A DNA stretch of 64,000 nucleotides from Mucilaginibacter pallidiroseus (GCF_007846085.1 NZ_VOEJ01000012.1:1-64000); one strand, 5' to 3'; shown: positions 55,431 through 63,845, counted from the stretch's first letter. A program made the numbers and translations. Notes: generated by a model from the letters alone, not told the origin.

Positions 55431-57209
55431 TTGCCTAATACCTCCTACAGATACCCCTGCAATGCAATCCGCGTAACATTGTTATGCATCGCATTTTCAT
55501 TTTTTATTTTTTTAAAATGCGTTGCAGCACCCGTCGGCTATAATCCACAGCTTTTTTCAATTGTGCTAAGCAAGCCGGAAAACGGCCGTACAGAATTTGC
55601 CCGCAGCCTATACAAAACTACCTGCCGCCAATTGAACGAGGCTGATGCCATGCGCAGCCTTGACGACCTGGTACGCATAGCACGGTCATTGCATGATATT
55701 GACCTTTATTGTGCTGTTTATGACATGCGTGCCGATTACTATTCGGTAAACGAAGGCTTCAACAACAAAAGCACAAAATATCATGATGATGCTATTGCTT
55801 TTGCACAAGATCATAATAACGACCTACTAACGGGAATTTACCAGCATCGTAAGGCTGTTTATTATTACATCTACAAAAAAAACGCTTTGGCCTGCCGTTA
55901 TTACCTGCTCGCTCAAGACAAATTCAAGAAGGTTGGCTTTGATAATTTGTCGGGTATAAGCGATTACTTTTTGGATGTAGCCGACTTTTATTATAGCCTT
56001 GAAGATTATGGCAACGCCCGCATTTACCTGCAACTGGCCAAAAGCAAGCAGCACAAGGTAACCCGCCGAAGCATGGGTACTGTTACCGCGCTTGGGCTTA
56101 TATGCCGTAATACCGGCAAGTATGATTCGGCACTTTACTATTTTAACCAAACACTCGCTGCAGCCAAATCTTTACGCGATAGCACTTGGGTAGCGATCAC
56201 ACTGGGTAACATTGGCTCTGTTTATTTTTTGCAAAAAGACTATACCAAGGCACAGCCTTACATTGAAATCGACTACAAGCAATCGGTAAAGTATGATGAG
56301 ATCTATAATGGAGCTATAGCCCTGTTGCGTCTTGTTAAAATCAGCCTGTATAAAAATGAGTTGGCTAAAGCACAGCAGCAACTTGTTACGGCAAAACAAT
56401 TACTTGACCGGTGTAATGATAAAGCCTTGGCGCAACGCGCCGAATACTATAAGCTAAGTGCTGATATTGCCCGGCGCAACAGCGAATACAAGCAGGCAAG
56501 CGATTTTACCCTGCAATACAGCATATTAACAGATAGCCTAAACAAACGAGATAACCTTGCGGCAGTAGAGCGGGTACGACTTAAATTGGAAATACAAAAA
56601 AACAACGATGAACTGGATCATATTGAAGCTGATGCCAGGGCGCGCAACTTTGAGCAAATTACCATAATAGTAGTTTTGCTGTTATTGATTGCAATTGTTG
56701 TACTCATATACAACAGAAGGGGATTAAAATATAAAAGAGACAAGGAGATACTGGCATCAGAAAAGTTACTTGTTGATGAGCAGTTGCGAAATGCAATGGT
56801 TGAGTTAAATGGCTACACAGAAAATCTTAAGCAAAAGAATCTTTTAATAGATCAGTTTGGCTCAGAGATAAAACGCCTGCAGTTAAAATTTGATGATACC
56901 GATACTGCCGTACTGCTTGATGAAATGACCCGCCTGCATATCATGACGGATGATAATTGGGAAGAGTTTAAAAAACTGTTTAATAAGGCATGTCCGGATT
57001 TTATTTATGCTGCCCGCAAAAAATTTGGAACGCTATCTACCGGCGATATACGCCTGCTTACACTCATCAAACTAAAACTCAACAACCGCGAAGCCGCCAG
57101 TATGCTCGGCATTACTACAGATGGGGTAAAGAAAGCCAAGCAACGGCTCCGCAAAAAGCTCGATTTATTAGCTGACGACGATATTGATGAAATAGTAGGT
57201 GCTATTTGA
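55431..57209 (+). CDS. Membrane-anchored TPR protein with C-terminal helix-turn-helix
   Basis: A 592-residue regulator: a start or signal hydrophobic segment (VTLLCIAFSFFIFLKCVAA, about 14-33), a TPR array (about 60-390) outside the cytoplasmic membrane, a second membrane helix (FEQITIIVVLLLLIAIVVLI, about 400-425), a coiled coil (430-490), then a LuxR-type HTH (DIRLLTLIKLKLNNREAASM, followed by GITTDGVKKAKQRLRKKLD). The TPR part would sense, and the HTH would bind DNA at the membrane. The start codon is TTG. A receiver protein is encoded 164 bases downstream. Confidence 0.85.
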   Translation: MPNTSYRYPCNAIRVTLLCIAFSFFIFLKCVAAPVGYNPQLFSIVLSKPENGRTEFARSLYKTTCRQLNEADAMRSLDDLVRIARSLHDIDLYCAVYDMRADYYSVNEGFNNKSTKYHDDAIAFAQDHNNDLLTGIYQHRKAVYYYIYKKNALACRYYLLAQDKFKKVGFDNLSGISDYFLDVADFYYSLEDYGNARIYLQLAKSKQHKVTRRSMGTVTALGLICRNTGKYDSALYYFNQTLAAAKSLRDSTWVAITLGNIGSVYFLQKDYTKAQPYIEIDYKQSVKYDEIYNGAIALLRLVKISLYKNELAKAQQQLVTAKQLLDRCNDKALAQRAEYYKLSADIARRNSEYKQASDFTLQYSILTDSLNKRDNLAAVERVRLKLEIQKNNDELDHIEADARARNFEQITIIVVLLLLIAIVVLIYNRRGLKYKRDKEILASEKLLVDEQLRNAMVELNGYTENLKQKNLLIDQFGSEIKRLQLKFDDTDTAVLLDEMTRLHIMTDDNWEEFKKLFNKACPDFIYAARKKFGTLSTGDIRLLTLIKLKLNNREAASMLGITTDGVKKAKQRLRKKLDLLADDDIDEIVGAI

Positions 57210-57372
57210 GCTAAAAGCGCCTGGATAGACCATTGGGCTGCTTTGTCCACATTTTGTCCACCCTTATTTTTTTAAAATTTTTTGATAGGGGCTGATATTT
57301 ACAGTTGTATTTAATTTTAACTGTAGCATCCTTTTACTTTACGACGCAGTTAACAGCTCGTAATTATACCTA

Positions 57373-57738
57373 ATGATTAAACTTAGCATTTTCCTTGTTG
57401 AAGACGATGCGCTTATTGCTGCTTCATTAATTCATATAATTGCTTCACTGGGCCATACTGTATGCGGCCATGCCCAAACATATGATGAAGCCATTGAGCA
57501 ACTACCTGCTGCAGATGCCGATCTTGTTATTTTAGACATCATGCTTAAAGGAGAGAAAACAGGTATTGACGTAGCAAACTTTATCAATGCCAACCTGCAT
57601 CTGCCCTTTATTATCCAGTCGTCTATTTCATCTTTCGATGTTATGCTGGAGGCACGTAAAACCGGCCCTTGCGCTATTCTCAAAAAACCGGTTTCCAAAG
57701 CGCTGCTGCAAACATCGTTGGCAATTATTGCGGTTTAA
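57373..57738 (+). CDS. Single-domain response regulator (receiver)
   Basis: A 121-residue CheY-like receiver without an output domain. The acidic triad is E10-D11-D12 and the phosphoacceptor is Asp55 in VILDIMLKGEKTG; the switch serines are in IIQSSISSFD and Lys105 in ILKKPVS. The kinase partner is not in the window. It follows the TPR-HTH gene on the same strand. Such lone receivers act by protein binding, or shuttle phosphate. Confidence 0.92.
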   Translation: MIKLSIFLVEDDALIAASLIHIIASLGHTVCGHAQTYDEAIEQLPAADADLVILDIMLKGEKTGIDVANFINANLHLPFIIQSSISSFDVMLEARKTGPCAILKKPVSKALLQTSLAIIAV

Positions 57739-57782
57739 ACAAGCTAAGATTATAAAAAAGGCTATAATATAATCCCCCTACT

Positions 57783-57953
57783 ATGCATATCCCTACATCA
57801 AAACACAAATGCCCCCATTGCGGAAAAGGCAAATTAACTTCACGCACAAAGCGTCCGCTTTTGATAAAGTCTCTCCTGTTTTGGCTCCCCATAAAGCGGT
57901 ACGTGTGCAATTTGTGCTATAAAAAAGCTTATGTTTTTGGTGCGAACACCTGA
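57783..57953 (+). CDS. Small zinc-ribbon protein, 56 residues
   Basis: A short ORF from ATG 57783 to TGA 57951-57953. It has two CxxC pairs, CPHC near residue 10 and CNLC near 42, separated by a basic and hydrophobic middle (KRPLLIKSLLFWLPIKRYV), the pattern of a small zinc ribbon. The spacing and codon use look real. I do not recognise a named family. It follows the receiver gene after 44 bases and may be in the same transcript. Confidence 0.6.
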   Translation: MHIPTSKHKCPHCGKGKLTSRTKRPLLIKSLLFWLPIKRYVCNLCYKKAYVFGANT

Positions 57954-57993
57954 AAAAGCATTTATAGATTTAATTTATGTTGCTCATCAAAAC

Positions 57994-58016
57994 AGCCGGC
58001 TTGTATCAAGTCGGCT
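57994..58016 (+). terminator. Possible terminator after the zinc-ribbon gene
   Basis: A 10-base stem (AGCCGGCTTG with CAAGTCGGCT, one G-T pair) and a three-base loop, with only a short T-run (CCTTTGCGTTT) behind it. Confidence 0.5.
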
Positions 58017-58084
58017 CCTTTGCGTTTACAATAAAATTGGATGAGCTTACAATCACCTTGTAGCCTGAGGGATACTTATTCGAT

Positions 58085-58092
58085 TATATTTG
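58085..58092 (+). promoter_or_regulatory. Probable -7 promoter element of the second MFS gene
   Basis: TATATTTG is an exact TAnnTTTG, with TTG 24 bases upstream (58058-58060). It is about 115 bases before the ATG at 58207. Confidence 0.45.
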
Positions 58093-58206
58093 TAAATGCA
58101 GACATAGTATCTGTTTTCACCTAACGCTACCTATTAAAATATGGCCTAATTTATGTTTAGCATTATCGCCTATGGCAGACAGATATTTAAACCGTATTAA
58201 CAAATA

Positions 58207-59517
58207 ATGCAGCTTAACGACTGCAAATCAGTAAGCCCCCCAATGGAACCCTCTAAACCTGTATCTTTTACCGGCTATCAAAAATTTGTAATAGCAATAC
58301 TGGCGTTAACGCAATTTACAGTGATACTCGATTTTATGATCATGTCGCCACTTGGTGATATGATGATGCGATCGTTAAGCTTGCAGCCCAAGGATTTTGG
58401 AGTGGCGGTGTCAGCATATGCTTTCAGCGCCGGCCTGTCGGGTTTACTCACCGCCGGGTTTGCCGACAAGTTTGACCGTAAAAAGCTATTTATCTTTTTT
58501 TACACCGGTTTCATCATCGGTACCATCTTTTGCGGGCTGGCCCATAATTACGTAGCGTTAGTAACTGCACGTATTATAACGGGCTTGTTTGGTGGCGTTA
58601 TCGGGTCAATATCAATGGCCATTATCACGGATTTGTTTGCATTGCAGCAGCGTGGGCGGGTTATAGGGTTTGTGCAAATGGGCCTTGGTGGCAGCCAGGT
58701 ACTTGGTGTACCTATTGGCCTTTATCTTGCCAATCACTGGGGCTGGGAAGCTCCGTTTTGGCTAACTGCCGGGCTTGCAGTGGTGGTGGCCCTACTTATT
58801 TTAATAAAACTGCAGCCTGTAACACAGCATTTGTCGTTACAAAAAAAGCAACCTGCCCTTGCTCATCTATGGAGCACAATTGCCAAGAAGAACTATCGTG
58901 TTGGCTTTACCGCTACCGCTTTACTGTCGATAGGTGGTTTCATGATGATGCCTTTTGGCAGCGCCTTTGGTATAAACAACCTTAAACTTACCAACGAGCA
59001 GTTGCCTATGCTTTTCATGGTTTCGGGCGTGGCATCACTAACTATAATGCCGCTTGTTGGTAAACTAAGCGACCGCTTTGATAAGTTTAAACTGTTTGCC
59101 ATAGCCTGTATTTGGATGATAGCTGTATGTATTACTTACACGCACCGCTCGGTGACACCACTTTGGATAGCCATGATATTTAATGTTTGCATGACGCTTG
59201 GCATCATGAGCCGCATGATACCGTCGTCAGCACTTATCAGCGCTATCCCGGAAATGGCAGATCGTGGAGCTTTTATGAGTGTTAATGCATCCATGCAGCA
59301 AATTGCCGGGGGTATAGCTGCAGCCGTAGCCGGGATGATTGTTGTACAAAACGGAGAAGGCCAGCCTTTGCAGAATTATGATATAATTGGATACTTGGTA
59401 TCAATAATTACACTCATAAGTATTGGCTTACTTTGGCGTGTAAATAACCTCACCAAAAAGAAGATGGAAAGCCCTCGGGCTCCTGTAATACCTGAAGAAG
59501 CGTTAGCGGCGCACTAG
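58207..59517 (+). CDS. MFS transporter (DHA1-like)
   Basis: A 436-residue membrane protein with twelve helices. It has the drug:H+ antiporter-like pattern LSGLLTAGFADKFDRKKLFI (motif A) after helix 2 and VTARIITGLFGGVIGSIS (helix 4), then VIGFVQMGLGGSQVLGVPIG in helix 5 (motif C type). The cargo is unknown. The start at 58207 could instead be the ATG at 58243. It is unlike the MFS at 54019 in sequence, so they are not recent duplicates. It converges on pyrH. Confidence 0.88.
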   Translation: MQLNDCKSVSPPMEPSKPVSFTGYQKFVIAILALTQFTVILDFMIMSPLGDMMMRSLSLQPKDFGVAVSAYAFSAGLSGLLTAGFADKFDRKKLFIFFYTGFIIGTIFCGLAHNYVALVTARIITGLFGGVIGSISMAIITDLFALQQRGRVIGFVQMGLGGSQVLGVPIGLYLANHWGWEAPFWLTAGLAVVVALLILIKLQPVTQHLSLQKKQPALAHLWSTIAKKNYRVGFTATALLSIGGFMMMPFGSAFGINNLKLTNEQLPMLFMVSGVASLTIMPLVGKLSDRFDKFKLFAIACIWMIAVCITYTHRSVTPLWIAMIFNVCMTLGIMSRMIPSSALISAIPEMADRGAFMSVNASMQQIAGGIAAAVAGMIVVQNGEGQPLQNYDIIGYLVSIITLISIGLLWRVNNLTKKKMESPRAPVIPEEALAAH

Positions 59518-59528
59518 TATGAAATATC

Positions 59529-59566
59529 AACAGAAAAGCACCACTAAATGGTGGTGCTTTTCTGTT
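59529..59566. terminator. Bidirectional terminator between the MFS gene and pyrH
   Basis: A perfect palindrome: AACAGAAAAGCACCAC with GTGGTGCTTTTCTGTT around a six-base loop, with A- and T-rich flanks serving both directions. Confidence 0.9.
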
Positions 59567-59584
59567 ATGTTATGTTATGTTATG
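59565..59584. repeat. TTATG pentamer tandem repeat (four copies)
   Basis: Four exact TTATG units directly next to the terminator hairpin. Short tandem repeats of this kind can vary in number, but no gene promoter lies here. Confidence 0.75.
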
Positions 59585-59589
59585 GTTGC

Positions 59590-60294
59590 TTATTTAACCA
59601 AAGTTCCGATATGTTCGCCTTCGGCGATTTTCATAAAGTTGCCCTCTTTGTTCATATCAAATACAATGATAGGCAATTTGTTTTCCTGGCAAAGGGTAAT
59701 GGCTGTCATATCCATTACATTTAAGCCCTTGTCATAAACCTCCTGGAAAGTAATCTCGTCGTAACGGGTAGCTGTTGGGTCCTTCTCCGGGTCAGCTGTG
59801 TATATACCATCAACGCGGGTACCTTTAAGTACAACGTCCGCTTTTATTTCAATAGCGCGTAAAGAAGCTGCTGTATCTGTAGTAAAATAAGGGTTACCGG
59901 TACCGGCACCAAATATTACTATTTTACCGCATTCTAAATGATGCATGGCACGGCGACGGATGTAAGGCTCACATATCTGCTCCATCTTAATGGCCGACTG
60001 CAGGCGGGTATCTACACCTATACTTTCTAAAGCATTTTGCAATGCCATACAGTTTATAACGGTTGCAAGCATGCCCATATAATCAGCTTGCGCGCGCTCC
60101 ATACCCGACTTTTCGGCACTTAAACCGCGAAATATGTTACCACCACCAACAACGATAGCGATTTCCATTCCCTGATCTTTGACCTTTTTGATGTCGTGAG
60201 CGTATTGCAGAACCTGGTTATTATCAATACCATACTGCCTCTGCCCCATTAGCGATTCGCCGCTTAGCTTCAGTAAAATTCTTTTATATTTCAT
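59590..60294 (-). CDS. pyrH: UMP kinase
   Basis: Phosphorylates UMP to UDP in pyrimidine synthesis. The 234-residue amino-acid-kinase fold has KRILLKLSGESLMG, VVGGGNIFRGLS, MLATVINCMALQNALE, GAGTGNPYFTTDTAA and the family-conserved KGTRVDGIYTADPEKDPTATRY with its Asp. Length and motifs are normal. It is followed on the minus strand only by the terminator. The usual partner frr is not next to it. It begins 41 bases after nagA. Confidence 0.97.
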   Translation of the reverse strand: MKYKRILLKLSGESLMGQRQYGIDNNQVLQYAHDIKKVKDQGMEIAIVVGGGNIFRGLSAEKSGMERAQADYMGMLATVINCMALQNALESIGVDTRLQSAIKMEQICEPYIRRRAMHHLECGKIVIFGAGTGNPYFTTDTAASLRAIEIKADVVLKGTRVDGIYTADPEKDPTATRYDEITFQEVYDKGLNVMDMTAITLCQENKLPIIVFDMNKEGNFMKIAEGEHIGTLVK

Positions 60295-60335
60295 TTAAAA
60301 GGTGGTTTATCAAAAATAGACATTAATTGCTATTG

Positions 60336-61463
60336 TTAAAACTTTATGTTGTCTTGACTATGGGCCTCACCTGCTAACACAGTAGCCACAGTGTTGTAAT
60401 CATTATCAAACACAATTAAATCGGCATCATAACCTGCCTCAATTTTGCCCTTACTCGTTTTACCTGCCAATTGTGCAGGGTACAGCGAAGCCATATTTAC
60501 AGCCTCGGCCAACTCAATGCCCACTTGGTCAACACAGTTTTGTACAGCTTTTAGCATCGTAAGGCTCGAGCCGGACAACGTGCCATCAGGCATAACATAC
60601 TTATTGCCCTCGAGCCTGTGCTGGTAAGCGCCTTCGGTAGCTGCTGTAACCGCATCGGTAATTAAAAACAGCTTATTGCCCAACTCGCGTTTGGCAAGGC
60701 GTATCATCGGCCAATCCACGTGGTTACCATCGGCAACTATGCTGGTGTATGGTTTCTCTTCAAAAATAGCAGGAATATAGCCTGGTTCGCGATGATGCAT
60801 TTGCGGCATGGCATTAAACAAATGCGTAACTGCGGGAATAGGCTTGTTTAAAAATGCTTTGCCTTGCTCATAGGTGGCGTTGCTATGGCCGGATGATATG
60901 ATGATACCTTGCTCGTGCAGATAATCAATCACTTCCTGATCCTGCAACTCTGGGGCTATAGTTATCATAGTAACAACACCATCGGCTTGTTCTATCCAAC
61001 CTTTTACCTCTGCAAGTGTTGCCTTCTTGATATATTCTTCAGGATGGGCTCCTTTTCTTGCGGGGTTTAAGTAAGGCCCTTCCAGGTGTACACCCCAAAA
61101 GTTGCCACGCGCATTTGCCCTGTATTCTTTGGCGGCGGCAATGCCGGCCTCAACAATTTCATCGGTATTTGTGCCGATGGTTGCGAAAAAACCGGTGGTG
61201 CCCTGGTTAAGCAAATCATCCTCCATGCGCTTAAGCGCTGCAACTTCGGGCTTACCGGCAAATAGCTTACCACCGCTGCCGTAGATCTGCAGATCTATGA
61301 AACCGGGAGCCACATAGGCGCCGTTTAGATTTTGCTTCTCTGCCTCGGCAGGTATATCATTATCAGCAACAACAGCAGTTATCTGGCTGCCTTCAACTAA
61401 AATGGCTTGCCCTTCGGCAATTGTGCCGTTCGATATAAGTTTTAGGTTGTGGAATGCTATCAT
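60336..61463 (-). CDS. nagA: N-acetylglucosamine-6-phosphate deacetylase
   Basis: Removes the acetyl group of GlcNAc-6-phosphate, giving GlcN-6-P for reuse or glycolysis. The 375-residue amidohydrolase has VAPGFIDLQIYGSGG, HLEGPYLNPARKGAHPEEYI, SSGHSNATYEQG, VTHLFNAMPQMHHREPG, and LITDAVTAA with the catalytic aspartate. It would act after murQ in cell-wall recycling. It probably shares a transcript with pyrH. Confidence 0.95.
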   Translation of the reverse strand: MIAFHNLKLISNGTIAEGQAILVEGSQITAVVADNDIPAEAEKQNLNGAYVAPGFIDLQIYGSGGKLFAGKPEVAALKRMEDDLLNQGTTGFFATIGTNTDEIVEAGIAAAKEYRANARGNFWGVHLEGPYLNPARKGAHPEEYIKKATLAEVKGWIEQADGVVTMITIAPELQDQEVIDYLHEQGIIISSGHSNATYEQGKAFLNKPIPAVTHLFNAMPQMHHREPGYIPAIFEEKPYTSIVADGNHVDWPMIRLAKRELGNKLFLITDAVTAATEGAYQHRLEGNKYVMPDGTLSGSSLTMLKAVQNCVDQVGIELAEAVNMASLYPAQLAGKTSKGKIEAGYDADLIVFDNDYNTVATVLAGEAHSQDNIKF

Positions 61464-61480
61464 AATTCTTATTTCCTGTT

Positions 61481-61569
61481 TGTCATTCTGAACGCAGTGA
61501 AGAATCTATCGCAGTGCATGTAGTCCCACATTTCATATTAACAGATCCTTCGCTACGCTCAGGATGACA
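61481..61569. repeat. Dispersed palindromic repeat, GTCATtCTGAgCG type (copy 3)
   Basis: The left end TGTCATTCTGAACGCAGTGA (then AGAATCT) and the right end AGATCCTTCGCTACGCTCAG (then GATGACA) are imperfect inverted copies. This is the best preserved copy in the window. It lies between nagA and the tsf terminator. Confidence 0.85.
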
Positions 61570-61590
61570 AGTTAAAAAAGAAAGGGCAAA

Positions 61591-61620
61591 AAAAATCCCC
61601 CTCGTTAATACGAGGGGGAT
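61591..61620 (-). terminator. Terminator of the rplM-rpsI-rpsB-tsf operon
   Basis: On the minus strand ATCCCCCTCGT-ATTA-ACGAGGGGGAT followed by a run of eight T. It begins eight bases past the tsf stop. Confidence 0.95.
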
Positions 61621-61627
61621 AATATAA

Positions 61628-62479
61628 TTAAGCTCCTAAAGCTACTCGTTTAAATGCGGTAACGGTTAGGCCCTTTTCAACCGTATCTAAGAACTGTGAT
61701 ACACTCTTAGATGAGTCTTTAACAAACTCCTGGTTTAATAAAGTAGAATCTTTGTAGAATTTGTTCAGTTTACCTGCAGCAATTTTCTCAACCATTTCTT
61801 CTGGTTTACCTTCTGCACGGATCTGATCTTTAGCGATAGCCAACTCACGCTCGATAGTAGTTGCATCAACACCATCTTTATCAATAGCAACCGGGTTCAT
61901 GGCAGCAATTTGCATTGCAACATCTTTACCGGCAGCATCAGCACCTTCGGCAGCTTTGTTAAGGCCTACCAATACACCTAAACGGAAGTTACCGTGGATG
62001 TAAGCAACAACTTTCTCGCCTTCAATCACTTCGTATTTAGATACGCCGATTTTTTCGCCGATTTTACCTGTTTTTTCGATGATTGCATCAGCCAATTTAA
62101 CACGGCCGTTTTCAACGTCGATATCAAGGGCTAAAAGCTCTTCGATAGTTGCAGGTTTTTCATTTACAGCAAGGTTTGCAATTTCGTTACCAAAAGCAAC
62201 GAACTCAGCATTTTTAGCCACGAAGTCGGTTTCGCAGTTAAGCTCGATAACAACACCGCGTTTAAAATCTTCAGAAGTACGTGCAATAACTACACCTTCG
62301 TTTGATTCGCGATCCTGACGGCTTGCCGCAACTTTAGCGCCTTTTTTTCTTAAGTAATCAACTGCAGCTTCAAAATCGCCATTGGTTTCAGTTAAAGCTT
62401 TTTTGCAATCCATCATACCCGCACCTGTTTGCTGGCGCAGTTTGTTTACGTCTGATGCAGAAATTTGTACTGTAGACAT
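61628..62479 (-). CDS. tsf: Translation elongation factor Ts
   Basis: Exchanges GDP for GTP on EF-Tu. The 283 residues start with an N-terminal UBA-like part with the family motif VNKLRQQTGAGMMDCKKAL, then the paired core domains (VIELNCETDFVAKNAEF, then VVAYIHGNFRLGVLVGLN) that contact EF-Tu. It follows rpsB, as in most bacteria, with a 93-base gap that forms a large hairpin. The start ATG has no Shine-Dalgarno, unlike rpsB and rpsI. Confidence 0.97.
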   Translation of the reverse strand: MSTVQISASDVNKLRQQTGAGMMDCKKALTETNGDFEAAVDYLRKKGAKVAASRQDRESNEGVVIARTSEDFKRGVVIELNCETDFVAKNAEFVAFGNEIANLAVNEKPATIEELLALDIDVENGRVKLADAIIEKTGKIGEKIGVSKYEVIEGEKVVAYIHGNFRLGVLVGLNKAAEGADAAGKDVAMQIAAMNPVAIDKDGVDATTIERELAIAKDQIRAEGKPEEMVEKIAAGKLNKFYKDSTLLNQEFVKDSSKSVSQFLDTVEKGLTVTAFKRVALGA

Positions 62480-62500
62480 TGTTTTTATGTTAAATGTTAT

Positions 62501-62564
62501 AACGTTGAAAGGTTACAAAGTTGAAACATTTAAACATTTCAACTTTGCAACCTTCAAACATCGA
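62501..62564. repeat. Octamer-period hairpin between rpsB and tsf
   Basis: The gap is a run of 8-base units (AACGTTGA, AAGGTTAC, AAAGTTGA, AACATTTA, AACATTTC, AACTTTGC, AACCTTCA, AACATCGA) that is also a near-perfect hairpin. The arms are 62507-62526 and 62537-62555 (GTTGAAA against TTTCAAC at the loop). It would form in the mRNA between the two cistrons. No T-run follows, so it is not a plain terminator. Confidence 0.8.
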
Positions 62565-62572
62565 GGATGTTA

Positions 62573-63409
62573 TTATTCTTCTGTTGACTCAGCAGTTGGA
62601 GTGCCCGCTTCAGCTTCTTCAGCTACGCGTTTTGCACCACGTGCACCTGAAGTTGACTCCGGAGCATCAGCTTTAGCTTTAGCAGCTGCAGCTTCTTTCT
62701 CTGTTTCGTCTTCTTTCTCACGTTTACGCTCATCTAAACCTTCTTCGATAGCTTTGATGATGATACCTGTAATCAAGGAAATTGATTTTGTAGCGTCATC
62801 GTTAGCCGGGATAGGGAAATCGATGTTAGATGGGTCAGAGTTTGTATCAACCATCGCAAAAGTTGGGATGTTTAATTTCAAAGCTTCTGAAACCGCAATG
62901 TGCTCTTTCTTAACGTCGATAAGGAACAATGCAGCAGGTAAGCGGTTAAGGTCAGCAATACCACCAAGTAAAGTTTCCAATTTAATACGCTCACGCTGTA
63001 TCATCAAACGCTCCTTTTTAGAAAGGATAGCGTATGTACCGTCTTTAGTCAATTTATCGATGTTTGACATCTTTTTGATTGACTTGCGTACAGTAGCAAA
63101 GTTGGTTAACATACCACCTAACCAACGCTCGGTTATGTACGGCATGTTTACGCTTTTTGCGTGCTCGGCAACAATATCCTTAGCTTGTTTTTTGGTAGCT
63201 ACGAATAATACTTTGCGGCCTGATTTTACAATTTGTTTTATAGCTGCAGCAGCTTCTTCAACCTTTGATAAGGTTTTATTTAAATCGATAATGTGGATAC
63301 CGTTGCGCTCCATGAAAATGTACTGAGACATTTTTGGATCCCATTTGCGGGTAAGGTGACCAAAGTGTACACCTGCATCCAGTAAATCCTGATATGTTGT
63401 TCTTGCCAT
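62573..63409 (-). CDS. rpsB: 30S ribosomal protein S2
   Basis: Small-subunit protein S2. The 278 residues cover the standard S2 fold: LLDAGVHFGHLTRKWDPKM, FLIDVKKEHIAVSEAL, and IPTFAMVDTNSDPSNIDFPI. The last 40 residues are an acidic tail rich in A, E and K, beyond the usual length of about 240, as is common in Bacteroidota. It has a clear Shine-Dalgarno at 63419-63424. It is third in rplM-rpsI-rpsB-tsf. Confidence 0.97.
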   Translation of the reverse strand: MARTTYQDLLDAGVHFGHLTRKWDPKMSQYIFMERNGIHIIDLNKTLSKVEEAAAAIKQIVKSGRKVLFVATKKQAKDIVAEHAKSVNMPYITERWLGGMLTNFATVRKSIKKMSNIDKLTKDGTYAILSKKERLMIQRERIKLETLLGGIADLNRLPAALFLIDVKKEHIAVSEALKLNIPTFAMVDTNSDPSNIDFPIPANDDATKSISLITGIIIKAIEEGLDERKREKEDETEKEAAAAKAKADAPESTSGARGAKRVAEEAEAGTPTAESTEE

Positions 63410-63418
63410 TGTTGTTGT

Positions 63419-63424
63419 CCTCCT
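63419..63424 (-). promoter_or_regulatory. Shine-Dalgarno of rpsB
   Basis: AGGAGG on the minus strand, nine bases before the ATG at 63409, in the 21-base gap after rpsI. Confidence 0.8.
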
Positions 63425-63430
63425 AAAAAA

Positions 63431-63817
63431 TTAACGTTTACTGAATTGGAATCTTCTGCGTGCTTTTCTGCGACCTGGTTTCTTACGCTCAACCATACGG
63501 TCATCACGTGTCATTAAACCTTTAGCGCGTAGAGCCGGTTTCTTTTCCGGATCCAGTTCAACAATAGCTTTAGCAATTGCTAAACGAACGGCTTCTGCCT
63601 GTCCTTTTACGCCACCACCTGCTACGTTTACTTTAACATCAAATTTACCTGCATTGCCAGATACTTCTGTGCTTTGCATAACGATGTATTGTAAAGGTAA
63701 GGTAGGGAAGTACTCTTTGTAATCTTTACCGTTAACGGTAATAGCACCATTGCCTTCGCTTAAGTAAATGCGGGCAACAGCGGTTTTTCTTCTGCCTGAA
63801 GTGTTAGTTGTTGGCAT
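63431..63817 (-). CDS. rpsI: 30S ribosomal protein S9
   Basis: Small-subunit protein S9, whose C-terminal tail reaches the P-site tRNA. The 128 residues include NTSGRRKTAVARIYLSEGNG at the start, GGGVKGQAEAVRLAIAKAIV, and the basic C-terminus ending KPGRRKARRRFQFSKR, with the normal KR end. It lies 28 bases after rplM with an AAAGGAG before its ATG, the usual rplM-rpsI pair. Confidence 0.98.
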   Translation of the reverse strand: MPTTNTSGRRKTAVARIYLSEGNGAITVNGKDYKEYFPTLPLQYIVMQSTEVSGNAGKFDVKVNVAGGGVKGQAEAVRLAIAKAIVELDPEKKPALRAKGLMTRDDRMVERKKPGRRKARRRFQFSKR

Positions 63818-63828
63818 TGTGTTTTTTC

Positions 63829-63835
63829 TCCTTTA
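63829..63835 (-). promoter_or_regulatory. Shine-Dalgarno of rpsI
   Basis: AAAGGAG on the minus strand, 11 bases before the ATG at 63817. Confidence 0.7.
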
Positions 63836-63845
63836 AAATTAAAAG

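Noticed and set aside
57954..58206. Hidden gene between the zinc-ribbon and MFS genes
   Set aside because: No open frame with a start and no RNA motif; only a possible terminator and a -7 element.
62382..63326. 314-codon plus-strand ORF opposite rpsB
   Set aside because: It lies antisense to the clear S2 gene and the intergenic hairpin, and its product has no family features. Reverse frames of biased genes often stay open.
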